A stretch of 64,000 bases of DNA, from the NCBI RefSeq assembly GCF_009711225.1, contig NZ_WMIE01000001.1, positions 868,001 to 932,000 of the forward strand, read 5' to 3'. The notes below the pieces were generated by a model that saw nothing but the letters and a program-made list of their open reading frames with translations, was not told the DNA's origin and did not search any database. Each line of letters opens with the position of its first letter. Positions within the stretch are counted from its first letter, which is position 1. This DNA comes from Paracoccus aestuariivivens (GTDB lineage: Bacteria; Pseudomonadota; Alphaproteobacteria; Rhodobacterales; Rhodobacteraceae). The position numbers and the translations under genes are program-made. Positions 8,455 to 18,000 of the stretch are shown here, in pieces.

Positions 8455-9707
8455 TCGGTCGGATCGACTCGTTTCTGGGACATGCCGCCCATTCCCGTTC
8501 CTCGCAGAAAACCCGCGGCCTTGGTGCATTGAATCCGGAAAGCTGGGTCGCCCAGACTCTTGCCGGTTTCGTCGGCTCGATCGCGCTTTCTCCGCTTATG
8601 CTGCTTCCGGTGCTCGTCTATGCCTATGATGTGCATCTGGGTTTTGGCCCCGACACAGCGGGTCGGATTTCCTCGGCTGCATTGATCGGTCTGGCCCTTG
8701 CGACCGTTGTCGTCTCGTTCCGCACCAAACATTGGTCGATGGCGCGGGTTTCGGTCATTGGCATGATCATCATGCTGGTATTCACGGCGCTGACGCTGGT
8801 GATGCACGATTCCCGAAGTTTCTTTGTCCTGACCTTGCTCGCCGGTTTCGGTGGCGGTCTGACGCAAGCGGCGGTTGCAGCTGCGCTGTCCAGAACCACG
8901 CATTCCGAACGCGCCTTTGCGATCTTCACCTGCTTCCAGTTCGTCTATCCGGGCTTGGGGGCCTATTTCTTTCCGCGCTTGATGGATAGCTCGGATATGG
9001 GCTTCAACCTGATGCAGGTCGGACAGTTGGTGCTGATCGCCGCAGCTTTGCTGCTGGCGCCGGTCGTCGGGGCGTTCCGCTTGCGCGACGATCTTTGTGC
9101 CGCCGACGGCGAGGGTGCCAAGGACAAGACCGAATGGGCGCTTTTGCTGCGCGGTCCGGCAATTTTGTCGATCATCGGCATCATGATCTATGGCGCCTCG
9201 AACGGAGCCATCTGGGCGTATTCCGAGGGCATCGGTCGCATGTCCGGGCTGGACGTCCTGACCATCGGCGACATCATTGCCTATGCCAATATCATCGCGG
9301 GCATCGCTGCCCTTGGCGTGGCGTGGCTGGGTAACCGGCTTGGCCATTTCGTTCCGCTGATCGGCGGTATTCTGGGCCAGCTTCTGTCGATGTATGTGTT
9401 CATGGCCTTTCCGAACGAGGCGGGCTATATCGCCGGAACCGTGATCTTTACGGTTTCATGGGCCATCGTCTTTCCGTATTTTCTCAGCATCCAATCGGAT
9501 CTGGATCACTCCGGCACGGTGGTCGCTTTTGGGCAATTCACCAACCTTGTCGGGACGGCATTCGGTCCTTCGCTTGCGGCAGCCTATGTTGGGCAGCACG
9601 GCGATTTCGCTGGGGCGATCTGGATTTCGGCGGTGATGACGGTCATGGCCCTTGTGCCCATGGTGATGATCCCAGCGCTGAACCGGCTCATCCCGACGAC
9701 CCATTGA
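8451..9707 (+). CDS. MFS transporter
   Basis: A 418-residue protein with about twelve hydrophobic segments in two halves separated by a charged loop near residues 215-228 (RLRDDLCAADGEGAKDK). It is a Major Facilitator Superfamily carrier, but motif A is degenerate and I cannot assign a substrate. The start follows GACAGGAGCAATC, a good ribosome binding site inside the overlapping small frame. It lies downstream of the LysR gene and may transport a substrate of the adjacent amine-catabolic operon. Confidence 0.8.
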   Translation: MIGRIDSFLGHAAHSRSSQKTRGLGALNPESWVAQTLAGFVGSIALSPLMLLPVLVYAYDVHLGFGPDTAGRISSAALIGLALATVVVSFRTKHWSMARVSVIGMIIMLVFTALTLVMHDSRSFFVLTLLAGFGGGLTQAAVAAALSRTTHSERAFAIFTCFQFVYPGLGAYFFPRLMDSSDMGFNLMQVGQLVLIAAALLLAPVVGAFRLRDDLCAADGEGAKDKTEWALLLRGPAILSIIGIMIYGASNGAIWAYSEGIGRMSGLDVLTIGDIIAYANIIAGIAALGVAWLGNRLGHFVPLIGGILGQLLSMYVFMAFPNEAGYIAGTVIFTVSWAIVFPYFLSIQSDLDHSGTVVAFGQFTNLVGTAFGPSLAAAYVGQHGDFAGAIWISAVMTVMALVPMVMIPALNRLIPTTH

Positions 9708-9714
9708 ACGATCC

Positions 9715-9738
9715 AAGGCCGCAAGAGATTGCGGCCTT
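9715..9738. terminator. Bidirectional terminator between convergent MFS and PLD genes
   Basis: AAGGCCGCAA and TTGCGGCCTT are perfect 10-base arms around a GAGA loop. The hairpin lies between two convergent genes, its right end touching the phospholipase D stop codon, so it can serve both transcripts. T-runs are short. Confidence 0.75.
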
Positions 9739-11257
9739 AGCTTTTGCGTCTTGTCGCGAACCTACGCCACAACACCGCTCCGGCGATCAGTGCAACGCCT
9801 CCGATCATCACATGACGAGAGGTGATCCCAAGGCGGGCCTGTGCGCTGTGGCGATAGCGCGGGTCGAACAGGCGCGTGTCGGCAAGAAAGCTGCCAAGCA
9901 GATTTTCCTTGCGCAGGGGCAATGGCTGCAGCCCGCGGCCCTCGTGACCCAGCGCATCAATCGCGGAAATCACGCTGCCGGTTCTACGGACAACCTGCGC
10001 CACGTCGTCGGGTTCGCAGCCCAGATGCTCGGATAAAAGCCGGTCCCGCAAACCGCGAATGTAATCGCGGGTTGTCTCCTCCGTAGCAGTCAAAGCGACA
10101 TCGCATTCGGTGTCGAAGGCCATCGAGCGGCGGTCGATATTGCTTGATCCTACGCGCAGCACAGTATCGTCGATGATACTGATCTTGGCGTGGACATAGA
10201 TCGGCTCGCCGGCATCGTTGACCGGATAGAGGATGCGAAAGCGGTTTTCGCGATCGATCACCTGCAAGCCGCGTATCATGCGGGAACGGGTGACATGCAT
10301 CGCTTGGTCTTCGACCAACTGCTGTGCGGCGAAGGGGTTGATGACGATGATCTCGGGGCCGTTTGGCTCCAACAGGCGGGCAGCAATCGCCTTGGAAATG
10401 CTGTCGGAACAAAAATATTGGGATTCCAGATAGATAGAGTTTCGTGCGGCCGCGATGCTATCAAGGTAAAGCCGCTCGATCTCGGCGATGGTCGGGCTGT
10501 CGCGCCCGGGCGGCTCGGTGCGGGCAATGGCGATATCGACGTCGCGCAGGGCAGGGGCGATGCTTTCAGGCCATCGGTCGCCGACGGGATCGAAGTCTTC
10601 GTCCAGTTCCTTGTCGTTGGCCCGTGCCCAGCGGTCGCGAGCCAGTTTGCTAAGCGCTGCCGCCGCCGGACCGCTCAGGACAGCTGACGCGTCATGCCAA
10701 GGCTGGCCCGCCTCGCCCGATTTGAGTTGCCGAAGCGGGTCGTCGCTTTGATGCGCAGGACGATCCCAACGGCCATCGGTCATGTCGATCCCGCCGCAAA
10801 AAGCCAACGCATCGTCAATGACGGCGATCTTCTGGTGATGGCAGGCCCCGATCGGGTGACGGCCATCGAAGGCTAGATGGATCTGGGCGGGTGCAAGTAG
10901 TTTGATCCTCGCGGCGGGCAGCGTGCCACCGGGGGCGATCAGCGCGCCACCGCTCCATTTGAGCAGATAGATATCCAACCCGCTGCGCCGGTCTACCAGC
11001 GCCTCGAGGAATGGGCCGACCTGGTTGGGCAGCCCGTCGGGAGCCAACCCTTCGCCGTCGCTTTCGCCGGGCAGCATTTCGATTTCGAAGTCGAAATCCC
11101 AGCCGACCATGATCACGCAGCGCTCGGCCTTCAGCAAAGCCTCGCGCAGCGCGCGGAAATAGTCCTGCCCGTCGATGATGAAAGAAAAACTGCTGGCACG
11201 CTCGACGCGCCAGCAGTTCTGACCGGGTGTGAATTCTAGGCTGTCGTTAATGGGCAT
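9737..11257 (-). CDS. Phospholipase D-family protein (cardiolipin synthase-like)
   Basis: A 506-residue protein with two HKD motifs: HHQKIAVIDDALAFCGG near residue 160 and HAKISIIDDTVLRVGSS near residue 354, each followed by the conserved G-x-N/D-x-x-R region (GGIDMTDGRWD, GSSNIDRRS). These define the phospholipase D superfamily. A C-terminal hydrophobic segment (HVMIGGVALIAGAVLWRR) could anchor it in the membrane. Members hydrolyse or transfer phosphatidyl groups; this bacterial type could be a phospholipase D or a cardiolipin synthase. The neighbouring glucan genes point to envelope function. It appears monocistronic. Confidence 0.82.
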   Translation of the reverse strand: MPINDSLEFTPGQNCWRVERASSFSFIIDGQDYFRALREALLKAERCVIMVGWDFDFEIEMLPGESDGEGLAPDGLPNQVGPFLEALVDRRSGLDIYLLKWSGGALIAPGGTLPAARIKLLAPAQIHLAFDGRHPIGACHHQKIAVIDDALAFCGGIDMTDGRWDRPAHQSDDPLRQLKSGEAGQPWHDASAVLSGPAAAALSKLARDRWARANDKELDEDFDPVGDRWPESIAPALRDVDIAIARTEPPGRDSPTIAEIERLYLDSIAAARNSIYLESQYFCSDSISKAIAARLLEPNGPEIIVINPFAAQQLVEDQAMHVTRSRMIRGLQVIDRENRFRILYPVNDAGEPIYVHAKISIIDDTVLRVGSSNIDRRSMAFDTECDVALTATEETTRDYIRGLRDRLLSEHLGCEPDDVAQVVRRTGSVISAIDALGHEGRGLQPLPLRKENLLGSFLADTRLFDPRYRHSAQARLGITSRHVMIGGVALIAGAVLWRRFATRRKS

Positions 11258-11332
11258 TCGGGATACCGGTCAGTCCTGCTGTGGCCTGACGGAACCCCGA
11301 AACCCAAGCGCAGGTTCCGCGACGTTGGCGGA

Positions 11333-12943
11333 TCAGTTCTGCGCTGCCGCGTCCACGCGGATCCGGTCGAATTGCGCGGGGTGGACCTGTCCCAGCCATG
11401 TTTCGGTCAGGGGTTGGCCGTCCTTCTCCAGATACGCGCGGATGTCGGCTGTCTCGACCTGTTCGGCTGCGATGTCGAAGATCACCCGCCAGCGTTTGGT
11501 GCCGACCACGGGAAGCGCATAGGACTGGACGATCGTGACGCCTTCGGGAACCGATACCATCGGCGTAACTCCGTCATTCTGGCCAAGCTCGGCGATACTG
11601 CCGCCCTCGAAATCAATCGCGATCTTGAGGTGGCCTTTCGGGCGCGGATGGCCGGGAATGCCGCCAGCGCCGATCCGCGTCGAAACCGTGCGAGCAAGAG
11701 GCTGCTTGACCGGCGCGTCCTCTTTCCAGGTCAGGTTATAGTCGAATGCCAGTTCCTGACCGGCCTGAGGTTTTTGCTCGGGGTTCCAGAAGGTGACGAT
11801 GTTGTCGTAGATCTCGTCATCGGTCGGGATCTCGACCAACTGAACCTGACCCTTGCCCCAATTGCCCTTCGGCTCGATCCAGACCGACGCGCGTTTGTCG
11901 TAGAACACGCCGTCATCCTCGTAATTCTCGAAGCGGCGGTCGCGTTGCAACAGGCCAAAGCCCTGCGGGTTTTCGGTCACGAAGCTTGACGTCACCACGC
12001 GCGGCGGGTTCATCAGCGGTCGCCAGATCACCTCGCCATTGCCCATGACCATCATAAGTCCGTCGGCGTCATGTACCTCGGGGCGCCAGTCAAAGGCCAG
12101 CACGCGGTTGGTTTCGGAATACCAATACATCGAGGTCAAAGGGCCGATCCCCAGCCGCTCGACCGAGTTCCGGAAGAAAAGCCGCGACGAGATCTCCATT
12201 TTCTGGCCTTCGCCGGGCGCGCCATTGGTGATGTCCATACGATAGGCGCCGGTGACCGAGGGACTGTCGAGCAGCGCGTAGATGGTGATGTCGGCATCAC
12301 CAGATTTGGGCTTTTCGAGGTAGAATTCGCGAAAGACCGGAAATTCTTCCGGCTCGGACATGCCCGAATTGATCGCCAGTCCGCGCGCTGACATGCCGTA
12401 CTGGCCTTGCGGGCCCGAGGTGCGGAAATAGGATGCGCCAAGGAAGCTGATCCAGTCGGTCTTGAGATCTTTGTTCATCAACCGGAATCCGGCAAAACCG
12501 GTGCCGCGCGTCAGATCCTTGGCAGGGCTGTCCGCCGGAATATCGAAAAAGCCGGGATCATAGGTGATCTCGCGCGACTTGCCGTTCTCGACGATGCCGA
12601 TCTTGACCGGATTGCGGAAATAGGTGCCCAGATGGAAAAACTGTACGGGGACATCGCCGACCTTGACGGTGGTTTCTGGCCGGAAGCGGATTTTCCAATG
12701 CGCGTCGTAATCTATCTTTTCCAGCACATCGGGCTGGGCCACTTCGGGGGCGTGATAGGGCGCTGCGGCCATTTCCTTGGCGCGTTGACCCAAGGCTGCA
12801 AAGTCGAAGGGTTGGGATTGTCCCAGTTCGGCAGTAAAGGTGCTGGTCGCTTGGGCAGAGGCTGTCCCACCTGCAACTGGAAGCAACGGTTGGCTCAGCA
12901 GCAAGGCGAGAGCCGCGGCGCAGGTCAGTGCGGGTTTGCGCAT
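11333..12943 (-). CDS. opgG: Periplasmic glucan biosynthesis protein OpgG (MdoG)
   Basis: A 536-residue exported protein (Sec signal MRKPALTCAAALALLL...ASA). The MdoG domain fills the mature chain and shows family blocks also found in E. coli OpgG: RPEVHDADGL, GNGEVIWRPLMNPP, ENPQGFGLLQRDRRFENYED and WGKGQVQLVEIPTDDE. OpgG acts on osmoregulated periplasmic glucans, and OpgG/OpgD proteins have been reported to act on beta-1,2-glucan (family GH186). No opgH glycosyltransferase is next to it; a cyclic beta-1,2-glucan synthase lies 2 kb away. GGAG precedes an in-frame TTG at 12949 by 8 bases, so the start could be two codons earlier. Confidence 0.85.
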   Translation of the reverse strand: MRKPALTCAAALALLLSQPLLPVAGGTASAQATSTFTAELGQSQPFDFAALGQRAKEMAAAPYHAPEVAQPDVLEKIDYDAHWKIRFRPETTVKVGDVPVQFFHLGTYFRNPVKIGIVENGKSREITYDPGFFDIPADSPAKDLTRGTGFAGFRLMNKDLKTDWISFLGASYFRTSGPQGQYGMSARGLAINSGMSEPEEFPVFREFYLEKPKSGDADITIYALLDSPSVTGAYRMDITNGAPGEGQKMEISSRLFFRNSVERLGIGPLTSMYWYSETNRVLAFDWRPEVHDADGLMMVMGNGEVIWRPLMNPPRVVTSSFVTENPQGFGLLQRDRRFENYEDDGVFYDKRASVWIEPKGNWGKGQVQLVEIPTDDEIYDNIVTFWNPEQKPQAGQELAFDYNLTWKEDAPVKQPLARTVSTRIGAGGIPGHPRPKGHLKIAIDFEGGSIAELGQNDGVTPMVSVPEGVTIVQSYALPVVGTKRWRVIFDIAAEQVETADIRAYLEKDGQPLTETWLGQVHPAQFDRIRVDAAAQN

Positions 12944-13068
12944 TCGCAAGGTAGAAACTCCGTTGAACATGTCGCCGGGCATATTGCCGTGACAATTCGG
13001 TTAGCGCCATCCCTATGTGCAGCATCGAAGTGATTGATGGATTCCGGAAAACCACTAGGCTGGCCCGT

Positions 13069-14070
13069 ATGAGCGATCCGATTCCGTCCCCCGCGCCATT
13101 TGCTGACTTCGATACCGACGAAGGTCCGGCTGTCCCGATCCTGAGACCCGGGGATTGGCTTGCCGCGCAACGCGAACAGTCGGGTCTGCTGGCACGTGCC
13201 GCTGCAGCCACGGGTCGGTTGGACGCGACGCTGGCGGCGATGAATCCTGACGAGCAAGAGGGGGCACACCGGCGTCTTGCCCTGATCGAGATCGAGTCGA
13301 TGCTGTGGGCGCAAGGCACGCCGCTTCAGCGCGAGGAAATCGGTCGCGAGATGATGGATGCCCGCGCTGGCACCGATCTTGATGCCATGCGGCTGGCGCG
13401 GTGGGGGCTACGTCGTCTGGAGGGGCAGGCATCTCTTGGCGATCTGCGCGGATTTTTGGGTCTGCACCGCCATGAAGGACCGGGTCTGGCTGAACCGCTG
13501 GCCTCGCGGATGGTCGGTCGTGCCTTTGACGAGGGTGCGGTGGAATATCTTGCAGGCCATGCCGCGTTGGAAGGAATCGAGCCGATAGCGCGTGCGCCTG
13601 CGCTGCGCTCGGCATGGAGGCTGGCGGAACTTTCCGCGCCGGAATGTTTGACCGAGCCTGCATGCTGGACGGGTCGCGATATGGCCGAGGGGTGTGAGGC
13701 GCTGAAATTCGTGCCTCTGGGTCGCGGCGGTCGCAAGGTCTGGGTTGACGGAGGGCCATTGGCGGAACGGATGCGCCGCCATCTCGAGGCGGTGTTGCAA
13801 GGGGCGACCGAAGCCCGCCGCGAGTTGAAGCGCATTTCCGATTGGGCCGAACGCGCCCGTCAGTTGACCGCGTCGATCAAGGGCGAGAACCCGGCCCGCG
13901 TCATCACCGTCTTGGCAGCGCATCCGCTTATGACCACGGCCATGGTCGAAGCCGCGACCGGCTTTAGTCGTGACACGGCGGAACGGCTGCTCGCGCGGAT
14001 GCATGCCATGGGCGTCGTGCGCGAGATTACCGGCGCGCGCCGTTATCGCCTTTGGGCAGCAGGGTCGTGA
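13069..14070 (+). CDS. DUF1612/helix-turn-helix protein (RHE_PE00001-like)
   Basis: A 333-residue soluble protein. The N-terminal half is Ala/Arg/Glu-rich (LAAQREQSGLLARAAAATGR, IEIESMLWAQGTPLQREEIG); the C-terminus carries a winged-helix-like segment, HPLMTTAMVEAATGFSRDTA followed by LLARMHAMGVVREITG. This resembles the DUF1612-plus-HTH proteins frequent on rhizobial and rhodobacterial plasmids, of unknown role. It diverges from opgG and converges on the nucleoside hydrolase. An ATG at 13015 would add 18 residues; 13069 gives a more natural N-terminus, but neither start has a strong ribosome binding site. Confidence 0.65.
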   Translation: MSDPIPSPAPFADFDTDEGPAVPILRPGDWLAAQREQSGLLARAAAATGRLDATLAAMNPDEQEGAHRRLALIEIESMLWAQGTPLQREEIGREMMDARAGTDLDAMRLARWGLRRLEGQASLGDLRGFLGLHRHEGPGLAEPLASRMVGRAFDEGAVEYLAGHAALEGIEPIARAPALRSAWRLAELSAPECLTEPACWTGRDMAEGCEALKFVPLGRGGRKVWVDGGPLAERMRRHLEAVLQGATEARRELKRISDWAERARQLTASIKGENPARVITVLAAHPLMTTAMVEAATGFSRDTAERLLARMHAMGVVREITGARRYRLWAAGS

Positions 14071-14073
14071 AGC

Positions 14074-14982
14074 TCAGGCTGCGTTGCGGATCACGTTCAG
14101 GAACATCTCCCGAATCGATTGGGCTTGGCAGTCCAGCGCGACGGCTACCGGTGCCCGACCGGTCGAGCGTAATGTCTGGCCGATGCGCTCGCCGTGGTCG
14201 ATGCATGTCATGGCGGTGTGTTCGACCGTGAATAGCTCGGGGTGAAGGCAGGCAATGACTGCCATCGGATCGTGCAGCGCGCACCCCTCCTTGCCGACCG
14301 ATTGGTAGAACTCCAGATAGAGTTCCGCCATACCGTCCAGCAATCCGCCATCATGGGGTGCGGCATCGGCAAGAGCGCGGAAATCCTCGGCCTGCAGGGT
14401 GACCTGCAGCGTCACATCAAGACCGATCATCAGCACATCGGCCCCTGACGCCAGAACAATTTCAAGCGCATGGGGATCGTGGAATGTATTCGCCTCGGCA
14501 AAGGGGCTGATGTTTCCCGGCGCATCCAGCGCGCCGCCCATGATGACGATGCGTTTGATGTTGCTGGAGAAGTCAGGATCGTGGCGGATCGCTTCGGCGA
14601 CGTTCGTGATCGGACCGACCGGACATAATGTGATCTCGCCGGGGTTTTCGCGGGCGATGCGGGTCATGAACTCGACTGCCGATTCCGTTGCCTTCTGGTT
14701 TGTGGGCTGCATTGCGGGCAGGTGGCCAAAGCCGTCGGCGCCGTGGATATGGGCGGGAAACTCGAACGGAGGCAGCACCAGCGGCCGTGCGGCCCCTTCG
14801 GCCACCGGAATGTCCAATCCGCAATGTTCGACCAGAACCAGCGCGTTCCGCGTTGCGGTTTCGACGGCGACATTGCCGAATACCGTGGTCAGGCCGACCA
14901 GTTCGATATCGGGGTGACGCGCGGCAAAGATGATGGCCATTGCATCGTCGATGCCCGGATCGGTGTCGATCAAAAGTTTCAT
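14074..14982 (-). CDS. Inosine-uridine preferring nucleoside hydrolase
   Basis: A 302-residue protein with the calcium-binding signature of nucleoside hydrolases at the N-terminus (MKLLIDTDPGIDDAMAI, with Asp6, Asp8, Asp12, Asp13), the NPGEITLCPVGPITNVAEA block, and EANTFHDPHALEIV, plus a final Asp/His region around HDPMAVIACLHPE. It hydrolyses the N-glycosidic bond of ribonucleosides to base and ribose; the exact nucleoside is not readable. Starts at 14994 and 14982 are both possible; the latter begins directly at the beta strand that carries the Asp cluster. It lies 55 bases downstream of the NdvB stop on the same strand and may be co-transcribed. Confidence 0.88.
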   Translation of the reverse strand: MKLLIDTDPGIDDAMAIIFAARHPDIELVGLTTVFGNVAVETATRNALVLVEHCGLDIPVAEGAARPLVLPPFEFPAHIHGADGFGHLPAMQPTNQKATESAVEFMTRIARENPGEITLCPVGPITNVAEAIRHDPDFSSNIKRIVIMGGALDAPGNISPFAEANTFHDPHALEIVLASGADVLMIGLDVTLQVTLQAEDFRALADAAPHDGGLLDGMAELYLEFYQSVGKEGCALHDPMAVIACLHPELFTVEHTAMTCIDHGERIGQTLRSTGRAPVAVALDCQAQSIREMFLNVIRNAA

Positions 14983-15037
14983 GTCCGGCCCCATCCGATT
15001 TCCGAAAGCGAAGCACTATCGCGGAGCCGGTCGGGGT

Positions 15038-18000
15038 TCAACGGATCTCGACCCGAGGCTGGCCGTCATCGGCGCGGCTGACCTCGACATTGCGCAAGGT
15101 TCCGCCGACCATGATCCGCGCGCGATAGCCCGGCCAATGCGAAGGAAGTACGGGGCTGACCTCTAGTTCGGTACCGCCCCTGATCCGTAGGCCCAGAATA
15201 TGTTCGACGGCGACCCGATGCAGCCAACCGGCCGAGCCTGTGTACCACGTCCACCCGCCGCGCCCGATCTTTTCGTCTGCGCCGTAAACATCGGCGGCAA
15301 CGACATAGGGTTCGGCGCGGTAGATTTTCAGCGTGTCGGGATCGCTGGAGTGACTGATCGGGTTCAGCATCGTGAAGACGCGCCAAGCATCGTCATTGCG
15401 TCCCGCAAGGCACAGCGCCTGCACCATCCAGATCGCGGCATGGGTATATTGCCCACCATTCTCGCGCACTCCAGGAGGGTAGCCCTTGATGTAACCCGGA
15501 TCTTGGACGGTGTGGGCGAAGGCAGGTGTGAACAGCCTCAGCAACATCCCCTTTTCGTCCAGCAGATGTGCCAGCGCAGCGTCGACCGCGGTCGTCCGGC
15601 GATCCGCGCGTCCGGCGCCAGCGATGACCGACCAGCTTTGCGCGATCGAGTCGATGCGGCATTCCTCGGATGTGCCGGACCCCAACGGACTGCCGTCGTC
15701 GTAGATGCCGCGCAGATACCACCCTCCGTCCCATGCGTTGGCGTCAAGCGCGTGGCATAGTGCAGCACGATGCGCCCGCCACGCGCTGGCCCGTTCCCAA
15801 TCGCCGCGCGCTTCGGCCAAGGGGGCCATCAGGTCCAGCGTTTGTGTAAGGAACCAGCCCAGCCAGACAGACTGGCCTTGTCCGGCCTCGCCGACCCGAT
15901 TCATGCCGTCATTCCAGTCGCCCCCAAGGAACAAAGGCAGGCCACGATCTCCGGTACGCTTTACCGCCAGCTCCAGAGCCAGCGCGGCATGTTCGTAAAC
16001 AGTCGCGCGGGCATGGCTGGTTTCGGGCGTGAAAAAGGCGTCATGCTCGCCGTCCGCCAGCAATCGGCCCTGAATGAAGGGCAATTCCTCGTCCAGAATC
16101 GAGTGATCTCCGGTCACGTCCAGATAGCGGGTCAGGCAATTTCCCAGCCAAACCACGTCATCGGCGATCATGGTGCGGACCCCCGCGCCCGAACCGGGCA
16201 ACCACCAGTGCTGGACGTCGCCTTCTGGGAACTGACGCGACGCGGCCTCGAGCAGTTGGGCGCGCGCAAGGTCGGGGTCGTAGATCAACATCGCCGAGGT
16301 GTCTTGCAACTGGTCGCGAAAACCATAGGCGCCCGAGGCTTGGAAGAACGCCGTGCGCGCCCTGATCCGGCAGGCAATGGCCTGATAGGGCAGCCAGCGG
16401 TTCACCATCAGATCGAAGGCGGGGTCGGGCGTTTCGACTTCCAATTGGCCAAAGACCTTCCACCAATCCTGCTCTTGAGCGACCATCGCTTCGCTTACAG
16501 TGGCGGGGTGGGCGACCAGTCGTTCGGCTTGGCTTCCGACGCCGGCGGCCAAGCGGAAAGTCACATTGGCGGTTTCGCCCGGCTCGATTTCGATCCGGGT
16601 TTCCAGCATCATGACGGGGTCGCCATCATGGCGATGCACGAAGCGGTGCCCCATCGTTGAATCGAACCATGCGGGCAGGCACAGGTCGCGATTGCGTCCC
16701 TTCCAGATCAGCCGCGATAGGCACATGCCCGTCACGTCGCGATCCACTGACAGGACCATGCGCTGACCGGCATAGTCGATGGAGTAAGGGTTCTCGCATT
16801 CGATAGCGCGTTCTTTCGGCATGTAGCGCGGTTGCAGATAGGGGGCGGCCTTGGCGCGGGATCCACCCATCACCGGCTCAAGGAATTGCGCCACATCCAG
16901 CGTCATGCGCCGGTCTGCGTGGTTTGTGATCGCAAGCCCGATGATCCGCATTGCCGCATCGGGCATTATGCTGTGGGTGGCGCGGATCTCCAACTCGCCC
17001 GACCACGAGGAAAATTCGGAAAATCCAGCGCCATGGCGGCACTGGTATAGGGCGGCACGCTGGCTGGACAGCATGGCGTAAGGGGTATGGACCGCTCCGG
17101 TGCCGACATCGCGGATCAACAGTCCTTCGCCCGAGGGGTTGCTGACCGGATCGTTCGACCATGGCGTCAGCTGATGATCGCGCGAGTTCGCCGACCACGA
17201 GAATGCGGCCCCTTCGGCCGAGATATGAAACCCGAAATCCGTGCGAGCGATGACATTGATCCAAGGGTTGGGCGTCGTCTCGCCGTGCCGCAGGCGCGTC
17301 ACGTAATTGCCCTTTGCATCGAAGCCGCCGGTGCCGTTCCAGAAGCGCAGTTCTTCGGGGGGGAAATCCCGCGTATGGGCCGGACGTTGCAGTGGGCGCG
17401 GCGCAGGGCGGACAATGCCCCGCTGCAACTCGTCCCAGCCGATCCGTCCGATCTGCTCGGAGAGCGGGCCGTTTTGCGCATGAACAACGACCCGCGCCAC
17501 GGCCAGCAATGTTTCGAGCGTCTCCTGAGCGGTGGCATTGGCATCGACGGCAAAGACCGACGGGCGCGAATGCAGAAGGTGCATGCTGTGGCACAGATTG
17601 TTCAATGCCTCGTTCGTGCTTGCGGCATAGCTGGCGCGTTGCTCGTTCAGGATCACCAGATCGCAATCAAGACCGCGCATCCGCAGGTATTCCTGCATCC
17701 GGATCGCCTGATGCGCGACGGGCATCAGGTCGGGATCGTTGATCCGCAACACCATGATCGGATTGTCGCCCGACACCGACATGGGCCACAAGGACGATTG
17801 CGGCCCCATTGCGTGGCGGATCTGGTGCGGGTTCATCGCCTGATTGGGGTAAACGAGAAGGGCGGCATAACGCCGGAACAGCGCGGCCTCTTCGGGGGTG
17901 ATGTCGGCGTGATGCAGTTGCACTTGACTGCGGGTCCAGGCCATCTGGTGTTCGTTGTCGAACGCTGCTTCGTCGGACAGATGATGATGAGCTTCCTCGA

